Shown here: positions 44,401 through 53,400 of the stretch, piece after piece
How positions within the stretch are numbered: position 1 is the first letter of the stretch
Layout: the number at the start of each line of letters is the position of its first letter
Assembly (NCBI RefSeq): GCF_001417965.1
Contig: NW_018386749.1
Coordinates: 686,337 to 750,336, forward strand
Reading direction: 5' to 3'
Source of the DNA: Exaiptasia diaphana
Lineage: Eukaryota; Cnidaria; Anthozoa; Actiniaria; Aiptasiidae
Length of the DNA stretch: 64,000 bases
Notes under the pieces: generated by a model
What the model saw: the letters and a program-made list of their open reading frames with translations, nothing else
Told to the model about the DNA's origin: nothing
The model's database searches: none
Made by a program: the position numbers and the translations under genes

Positions 44401-47400
44401 ATAAAAATGAATTGTATGTTTATTTAGATTGATGAGATTCGTCCTTTTTGTGTTTATTAAATTTCGGACTGCCCTTTCATCTTCAAATCGCTGAACCCGA
44501 ATAAACAATGCTGAAAAGCGTGAACGAAAATGCAGTGAAATTGATAAAAAATTGATTTATAATTAAAATGATAAAAATCACTATATTTATTTTCGCGTCA
44601 GAAGTAAAAATTAATTAATGAGAGCGGAGGCTATGCATATGACTTATGGGCGACTTTCGAGTAATTTCTTGTGTAATTGAAAAGGTTTTCACAGAAAAAC
44701 AACCAAAATGAAATTGGTAATCCGATTACTCAGTTCACAAATTTACACAACGAAGATTTTAATAATTGTTTTTCAATTATATTCAGCGATNAATTCAAAT
44801 ACAATTCAGTTCCACAGTTGCTTTTCCTAAGCACAGTATTTATCATTAGACTTTTTTTCAGAAATTCGTTAAAAAATAATTGATTTTGGGGCCCTCGGAG
44901 AGTAATTTATCAGTTTCATTTCCAAAAGCCTTACCGGAAGATATGTTCCAGGGCTATGTTTGTACATAGCCGTGGTTCGATAGATATAGCCAATGAATTC
45001 GTAATTTCAGGGAAATATGCGATATACAGACCCACTCCGAATAACAATGAAAACCGATTCAACTAGACAACAGTCATTAATAAATGTTTTAACATTAAAA
45101 CTATCGAATGACGATGAACGAGTCCAAGTCATTTGTTGGTTTGTTCTTACAAACCTTTGAGAATTAAGCATTCCATACGAACGCATCCATAGAGAACAGA
45201 GATTATTAGAGTCGTGTATCATTCCTTTCATCTCCACATGTTGATTCCGTATGTTGTCTACGCCTTGACAGTATTTTCATTGCGGCTTTTCGAAAATCAG
45301 ACAGAAATACCAAGTACACCAAAGGACTTAAACAGGAATTTATTATTTTGGGGATAAAGAGTAGAAAAATTAGTAGGTCTTTGCATGTTTCACTCAATGC
45401 AGGTACGAGAGCTCGATCTGTGATTTTAATGATATTCTCAATAAAGTCAGGCAGATAGCATATTGAGTACAGTAACAACGAGCACAGTACCATTCTAACA
45501 GCGCCAATCATGCGCCTTGCTCGGCGTCTTCTCTGCTCTTCGGAAAGGTTATCTTGGATGCTGTTATTCTTAGAAAGTTTTATAGAGGTTACCAAACTCA
45601 GGGTTAATACCGCAGCATACAGAAAAAGTAAACAAATTGATCTTAGCATGTATAATGCTTGATGAGTCTTTGATCTTTTGAAGTGTTTAGAACATTCAGG
45701 CACAATACCTGGGGTTGCTCTGCTGACAACACGATATATAGGAATATAGCAGGACATCATCATCGATAGCAGCCAGGCAATACAGATAAGTGTCAGGTTT
45801 GAGCAAGTTTGTGATCCGATGCTGAGTTTTGTAGCTCGATATCTTTTAATGCTGATAATAAATAATGTTATCAAAGTAAGCATTTCGGACGTATGTTGCA
45901 CAAAGGGGACTGTTTTGCATAATATTGTTTCGAGTAATAAAGTTCTGCTTGGAATAGGTATACTGCCAATGCTCGGAATGTACGTAATTGCAATGAGAAT
46001 GTCAGAAACGGCCATGTTGATGATAAGATAGTGAAGGTTCTTTCTTGCTGTATACTTGACAGCGAGAATGATGATGAAGATGTTTCCAATAATTCCAAAT
46101 CCACCAAAAACAATTAAAGATATATATTTAAAATATTCGAATATTCGTCTGTTTGGGATGCAAATGTCGGTTTGGTTTATCATATAGGAGTTGTTCATGA
46201 TTCTTTCAGAATCGGTGAGGTGTTTTTCTATCTCTATGTAGTTGTCGCGTCAAAAACAGTAGGTTCAATTTGATTGCTTCCTTTTGTGAATCTTGCAATT
46301 CATCAAATATGTCACTTTAGCAGTATCAAATAGTTGTCTGTTTGTGACACAAAAACTGGCTTCTCTAAAATTTGAATTATTCAATATCGTTATTTCAAAG
46401 CCCTTTACTTCTCTTGCTGTCCTTTTGTCTGTCTAAAGCAGTAACGGCAATATATACTTATAGTTTGCTGAAGAAGGGCGAATGATGGACAGAAATGACT
46501 AACTTAATTTTCCAATCGAAGGACATATTTTCCCTGTTCTTCAGTGAGATATTCACGGTATTCCTCTGAAATTAGTGATGAACAGCCATATGTTGACGCT
46601 TCTTTCCTAAGAATTGATCATGTACTTGAAGTTTGCCAAGTTCGATTTAAGTAGAACAAGGTTTCCTCTCGAAGTTAGCGGCAATTCTAGCGACTATTTC
46701 TATCGAAAAACTTTTCCAATTTAAGCTCAAAGGCTAGGACTTTTCATAAAAAAATTTCTTCCATTCATGTCAAGCCAATTTTCTTCAACAAGAGTCAATA
46801 TAGTTGATTGAATTCCTAACTTGATGCTTCTTTGGACCGTTCTTGGTACTAAAATAAAGCTTAGAAACGAGGCTGTCAGATACCGTAAAGATTTGTGGGA
46901 AGGATTCCAAAGGGAAACCGAAAAAGCTGATTTGCATTTTTACTTCCGGTGGACTTTGTTTTGAGCAACATTTTCAAACCTAATGTAATGAATAAAGCGA
47001 TAAACTTGATTCGTACGGATCTAAAAAGCTGAAAGATAGCATTAATTCAGTTCTAGTCTAAACTACGTACGCTAAAGATATGTAAAGTTCAAGTAAAATT
47101 TCTTATGCAATTCACGTAAATATAAGCAGTGTTACGCCGTTCTGTCGCGCTGTTTTGATATAATTCTTTCTATTTCAAAAAATCCGTGTAAGTCTTTGAG
47201 TTTTTCTTGGTACTTCCATATTATAAAACTGAAGAAATTTTGTTTAACTTTTGATAATAGCCTTCATCATGACTTCGTTTCCTAAGAGCCGACATATTGA
47301 AAGCGTAACTCCGCTGACCAAAATCGCGTGAGCAAAATTATCGAAATTTCTGGCCATGTGCCCGAAACTTATAATAAAGAGTAGAAATTAAGTTACAAGT

Positions 47401-50400
47401 TGTGTGGCTTTTTCTTCAACTTTTTACTAATTTCATTTATAGTTATATATATAGGTAGAATGAAATTAAACAAAACACCAACTTAAAGCTATAATATTTC
47501 TGTTTTAAGTAATGTTTAAAGTCCGACAATGAGGACTGGACGGGGTTTCAAGTCCGCGCAATTAGTTCCAGTCCGAGGCGGTTGCTGAGGACTGGAACTA
47601 ATTGCAAGGACTTGAAATCCCGTCCAGTCCGAATTTGGAGGACTTTGAACGACTTCTCATACTCATTGATTATTCGGGAGGGGAAAAAAGCGAAGGAAAT
47701 ACATATAACAGAAATATATTGATTTATTGCATCTCCACCAAGTTTTTCAGTTTTCATAATTTTGAATAAAGAAGCACCGTTTGTTGTTTTCCAATTCCCG
47801 AACGGCTCTCTGAAACAAAAGCTTTTCAAATTGTCTTTGTTTGCTTTTCATGGCATTCCTAATGAGTCTAATTCATAAGTTTTATAAGTATGTTATCTTC
47901 CAAGGAATCGCATCAGAAACTCGGTGGTGTAATGGTATAAGACGGCGCATAAAGAGTGGACGGTTCGGGATCGTTTCGTGAGGGAGTCATTTATCAAAGA
48001 CCTTTTTTCACTAAATTAATTCTATATTAAGTTGATTATTTCTAATACTTTGATTATCATTAGCTAGTAGTAGTTAGAAAAAGCTAGAAGTAACTAGAAA
48101 CAAGGTAGAAGTAACTGGAAATAAGATAGAAGTAGCTGGAAACAAGGTAGAAGTAACTGGAAATAAGCTAGAATACAAGGTAGGAGTACTTCCTCTGGTA
48201 TCCAGTTACTGCACGTGGTACAAATTACAATCAGGGATTGGCTGGATACCTCATGAATAATTAATGAGTATGAGAATGGACGTTTCGGCTCCTAGGCCTT
48301 CTTCATTATACATATATTCATATATGAAATAAAATTGTACTTAAAGACTAGAATGATTCCTTGTTTTATTGCTACATTGCAAGCTGGTTTCGTATGGTCA
48401 TCAGAGATGGCCACACTCGTCAGGCAAGTTACAATGAATGAATGACCGTTAAAGTTTGCTAGTAGTCTAAAAACGCTATCTTATTTATATCCGGTAGAGT
48501 TATAATACATGGTTTCTTAGTATAAATCTATCTCTGTGTTGAAATGGGCTTGCTAATTCATTTCGTCTATATTTAAGGAACATAAGTGCTTTTTACAGAT
48601 GATTATAAATTTCTCGCTGAGATATAGATTACATTTTTGGTTATGTTGTAAGATTGGCATTAATTATTTTTAATGTTTAATGTTTTTTTTCCTCTTTAAA
48701 TTTCCAGATGTACTTTGACAGTTCTGTTTCGTTTCTTCGTTTTGACAGTTTAAGTGAACATTTATGGTTTCTGTATCGTTCATTGAAGTTTGTGGCTAGT
48801 CCTATGTATGTTTCTTCAGTAGTTTCTGTTGTTACTATCGCTTGGTATAAGACATTCGTCTGCAGACATTTTCCATCTAAGGGGCATTATTCGTTCTTGT
48901 TTCTGCAGTTGCATTCTTTGTCTGTTTGAATTTGTTTGAACTTCTCGTCACACAACTCAGTAAAAAGTACTATCAACAAATAACACCGAACAAGTATATC
49001 TTTACATAGCCGTGGTTCGCTAGATATAGCCAATGAATTCGTAATTTTAGGGAAATATGCGATATACAGACCCACTCCGAATAACAATGAAAACCGATTC
49101 AACTAAATAACAGTCATTAATAAATGTTTTAAAAAACTATCGAGTGATGATGAACGAGTCCAAGTGATTTGTTAGTTTGTTCTTACAAACCTTTGAGAAT
49201 TAAGTCAGTATTCCATACGAACGCATCCATAGAGACCAGAGATTATTAGAGTCGTGTATCATGCCTTTCATCTCCACATGTTGATTCCATAGTTTGTCTA
49301 CGCCTTGACAGTATTTTCACTGCGGCTTTTCCAAAATCAGACAGAAATACCAAGTACACCAAAGGACTTAAACAGGAATTTATTATTTTGGGGATAAAGA
49401 GCAGAAAAATTAGTAGGTCTTTGCATGTTTCACTCAATGCAGGTACGAGAGCCCGATCTGTGATTTTAATGATATTCTCAATAAAGTCAGGCAGATAGCA
49501 TATCGAGTACAGTAACAACGAACACAGTACCATTCTAACAGCGCCAATCATGCGCCTTGCTCGCTGTCTTCTCTGATCGTCAGAAAGGTTATCTTGGATG
49601 CTGTTATTCTTAGAAAGTTTTATAGAGGTTACCAAACTCAGGGTTAATACCGCGACATACAGAAAAAGTAAGCAAAATGATCTTAGCACGTATAATGCCT
49701 GATAAATCATTGATTCGAAGTGTTTCAAACATATAGAAACAATTCCTTGGGTTACTTTTCTGGCAGAACGATATATAGGAATATAGCAGGACATTATCAT
49801 AGATAGCAGCCAGGCAATGCAGATAAGTGTCAGGTTTGAGCAAGTTTGTGAGCCGATGCTGAGTTTTGTAGCTCGATATCTTTTAATGCTGATAATAAAT
49901 AATGTTATCAAAGTAAGCATTTCTGACGTATCTTGCAAAAAGGGGACTGTTTTGCATAAGATTATTTCCGTTAATAAAGTGCTGCTTGGAATAGGTATAC
50001 TCCCAATGGTCGGAATGTACGTGATAACAATAAGAATGTCAGAAACGGCCATGTTTATGATCAGGTAGTGAAGGTTCTTTCTTGCTGTATACTTGACAGC
50101 GAGAATGATGATGAAGATGTTACCAATAACTCCAAATCCACCGAAACCAATTAAAGAAATATATTTAAAATATTTGAATACTCTTGTGTTTGGGATGCAG
50201 ATGTCGATTTCGTTCATCATATTGGAGTTGCTCATGATTTTTTCAGAATCGTTGAGTTTTTTTTCCATCTCTGTATACTAGCGCTCGCGTCAAAAACAGC
50301 TGGTTCAATTTGATTGATTCCTTTTGTGATTCTTATATTTTAATTAAAAGAGTTTTATTACATGCGAATCGATTATTCTTTGCGTTCCTTGATCATTAAT

Positions 50401-53400
50401 TGCCTTATGTTATACTCCATATTTTCCATATTTTCCATTCAGCCGTTTGCATAAGATGCCGATTCCGATTCTGAAGCGTTTTGTCATACGGCAATTTTTT
50501 TCTTAATTAAATTTTACTTGATGAATTTTTCTTGCTTTGAATTGGGGAGGGGCCACATGCGAAGGAACATTTCAAAGTTCTACAATATATATTGCACTTT
50601 GTGACAATGAAACACTGAACAAAATTTGCACGACATAAGGCTGTGCCTTGTGCATATATATATTTTTTTTTCTCGAATTCACCCGGCGAATTTTGAACAT
50701 TTTATGACGTCAAGAATGTGTCAATACGAGGAAATAGAATTCAAAACAGCGCGCAATATGTTTATTGGAGCGCGCTTGTGAGACGTGTCACCACAGTGTA
50801 AATTTATGTGTTGTTGATCTGCTGTTGTCATTTCGCACAGGTATGTTTTTTTATGGATTGACACACACACACAATAAAAAATAGACAAGAATAAAGATAT
50901 AAGATAATAAGGGAAGGAGCAAGGTTTACGGAGGTCACACCCCTCTCTTTCCACTAAACTTTTACTGCAATTAAAGAACATTATATATGATTGTGACTGT
51001 TAGTAAGATGTTCTCTTTCTTTTTCCAAAGGTTTTTGAACAGCGCCAAGTCTTATCGTCCGCTTTGAAGGTATGCATCTATGTATTCTACTCGCGCTACC
51101 ATAACCACCTCAGAAGTAAAGATAATAGGAAAGAAAGATATGCTATATAGAAAATACGAAAAAAAAAATCGTAAAACAAGATTTAAATGAAATTTGCAGA
51201 ATTCATATTTCCTTGTCATTGTTGTTATATTTTATTTTTTAATATAATTGTTTGTTTGCTAATTTTTAGTTTATTGATATTGTACTTGTCTTCAATATTT
51301 TTTTTCCTTTTCTTTGTAGTTTGGTCGTGTCTTTGTTGAAACGTTTCTTAGAATTGGTATGCCTGTACTAGACCAAATGCTGAGGTCCGAAAAGGTACAA
51401 CCTTCTTTTCGTTTTAGAGGATTCTGGGATATTCTAAGCTAAATCCACCCGTCTATAACCCTCCACCACCCCCTCCCCAACATCTTCCTGCAGATGTTGC
51501 TGTAAGTAATATAATGAGCTCCAGAATAAAACCAGTATACAATTGGAGCAACTGTTAAAGAATAGATTAAATAATTTATTTACAGTAATAAGGTTTAGTA
51601 AGTGTTCATTTAGAGTGACTACTAAGTAAGGTTAACACAGGGCTCAAAATAACGGCCGGTCAGTGACCGGACATGATGACCGTTCAAATACAATTTTGAC
51701 CGGACATGTCCCAGTTTTGACCGGACAAAAATGAAAAAAGAATAAACATAAAATCTTAAATTAAAACATATCTTATTCATACAAAATCATAGTTTATTGG
51801 CATCAAAAGCCAAAAAAGAACAAAAGCTTTTCATTTTTGAGCGTTTCATTTGAATAAAAATTTAGCACGCAGCGTGAAAATCTTGCGAAGAAAAAAAACG
51901 CTAAAATCTCAAATTCCACGAAAAAAGCGAAAAAGCACGAAGATCGACGCCGATTATTAATTAGATCAATTTAACTTTTTACTGATTTGTATTACTATTC
52001 ACTGATTTATAGCAAGTCTTTTGCTTTGACATTTCACAAATACGAAAAACAACTAAACTGCGTGTAGTCGGAACATATTACAAGTACGGCAGACAAAACC
52101 GTCGCTCGAGTGCGCAGACTTTGTTGGGGGAGTAATTGATCCGAACACCATAAGAAAATCTGCGACGAAATCAGCAAAGGAGGCCAACAGTGAATGAAGA
52201 GAGCGCACTGAGAACTGACACGACTGACGAATTGATCGTTATAGCGGATTTCGTATGACTGTGCAAAGGCATGGATCACGGCACGGACACGGAACCTCGC
52301 CTNCTAGGATTCCAAACAAAAATAAGGATTTAACAATACATCCCCGCTATGGCACTGTACGGTCACAGCACGGAAGTACCGTGTTTTTTGCACAGTCATA
52401 CGAAATCCGCTCTACCTGAAAACTATTGTTGCTGTGCGAAATCAGCACGTCATTTGTATACAGTGTGTGGCGCAATGTTTGTCTGGTTTACAACGAAAAA
52501 CCAGACAGATACTCATCATACTGAATCAGACAAAAATCCGAGTACTTTTTCAATGAGAACTTGGACAATGCTATATTTTCAACGTCCCAAGAATTGTTCG
52601 TTTACTTTACAGTCGACATGAATCCGCTGCAGTAGTTATTTTGACAGTTTTTTTTTATTTCACGTTATAGTCTTGAACGGTCAAGATCACCGGCCAAAAT
52701 GGAGTTTGACCGGACAAGTGCGAATTTTGGCCGGTCATTGTCCGTTGACCGGCCGTTATTTTGAGCCATGTAACAATGTATTATTTCATTTAAAGGACAC
52801 TGTACATGGTTTACTGAAGAACCTACAGCAGAGTACCAGATGTTTGCAACATTTTTGTGGACATACAAAGGTATCCCATTGCATAGAATAACTTATTATA
52901 ACGATATTTGGCAAATTACTCACATTTTGGTGAATGTTTTACGAAAATTCGTCATCTTTGATTTGAGCGTTCCTTTGCAAAGCAAAAGAAACGATCCTAA
53001 TGGTTCTAAAATATCTGCTAATAATCAGCACTAAACTTACGACCTATTGATATGAGCAAACACACTCTTTGACTGGGTTCACCATTCTGCTCACCCAACA
53101 TCCTGGGATTTTTGAAAACAAAATGGTCGCCATTAAATAGAATTTGTGACAGAAAATGCTTGAAAAGTACTGGAATAAAGGAGTTTGTTTGTAAAGGTAA
53201 AAGGACCAACAGCAACAACAACAACTACTAATAAACTTCTTGCATTAATTTGCGAACGCTCTATTTCTTTANGAGAATATTTTCGCTATTAAATATATTC
53301 CTTGTTTGTGGGATTTACAGGTTGCAAAAGACATAGCGCTAACTAACCATGTACCAGCTGTTAAGAAGACTCTCGAACTTTTTGTGTTTCGTGTGAAGGT

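Larger units (their letters stand above)
19946..51030 (+). other. Giant FANCD2 intron 15 hosting a GPCR array
   Basis: Exon 15 ends INLVK and exon 16 begins VFEQRQ, matching the continuous INLIKVFDSHP of human FANCD2, so nothing is missing between them and the 31,085 bp between is a single intron. It holds 11 receptor genes (one sense at 22347, ten antisense), at least two receptor pseudogenes, several TIR elements and one gap. The other FANCD2 introns here are between about 80 bp and 5.3 kb. Confidence 0.88.

Noticed and set aside
47922-47990. Functional tRNA gene
   Set aside because: A- and B-box-like motifs are present but no paired acceptor or anticodon stem can be drawn; a SINE head is more likely.
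52349-52621. Transposase remnant inside the TIR element
   Set aside because: The 90-residue frame shows no transposase or zinc-finger motif that I can recognise.
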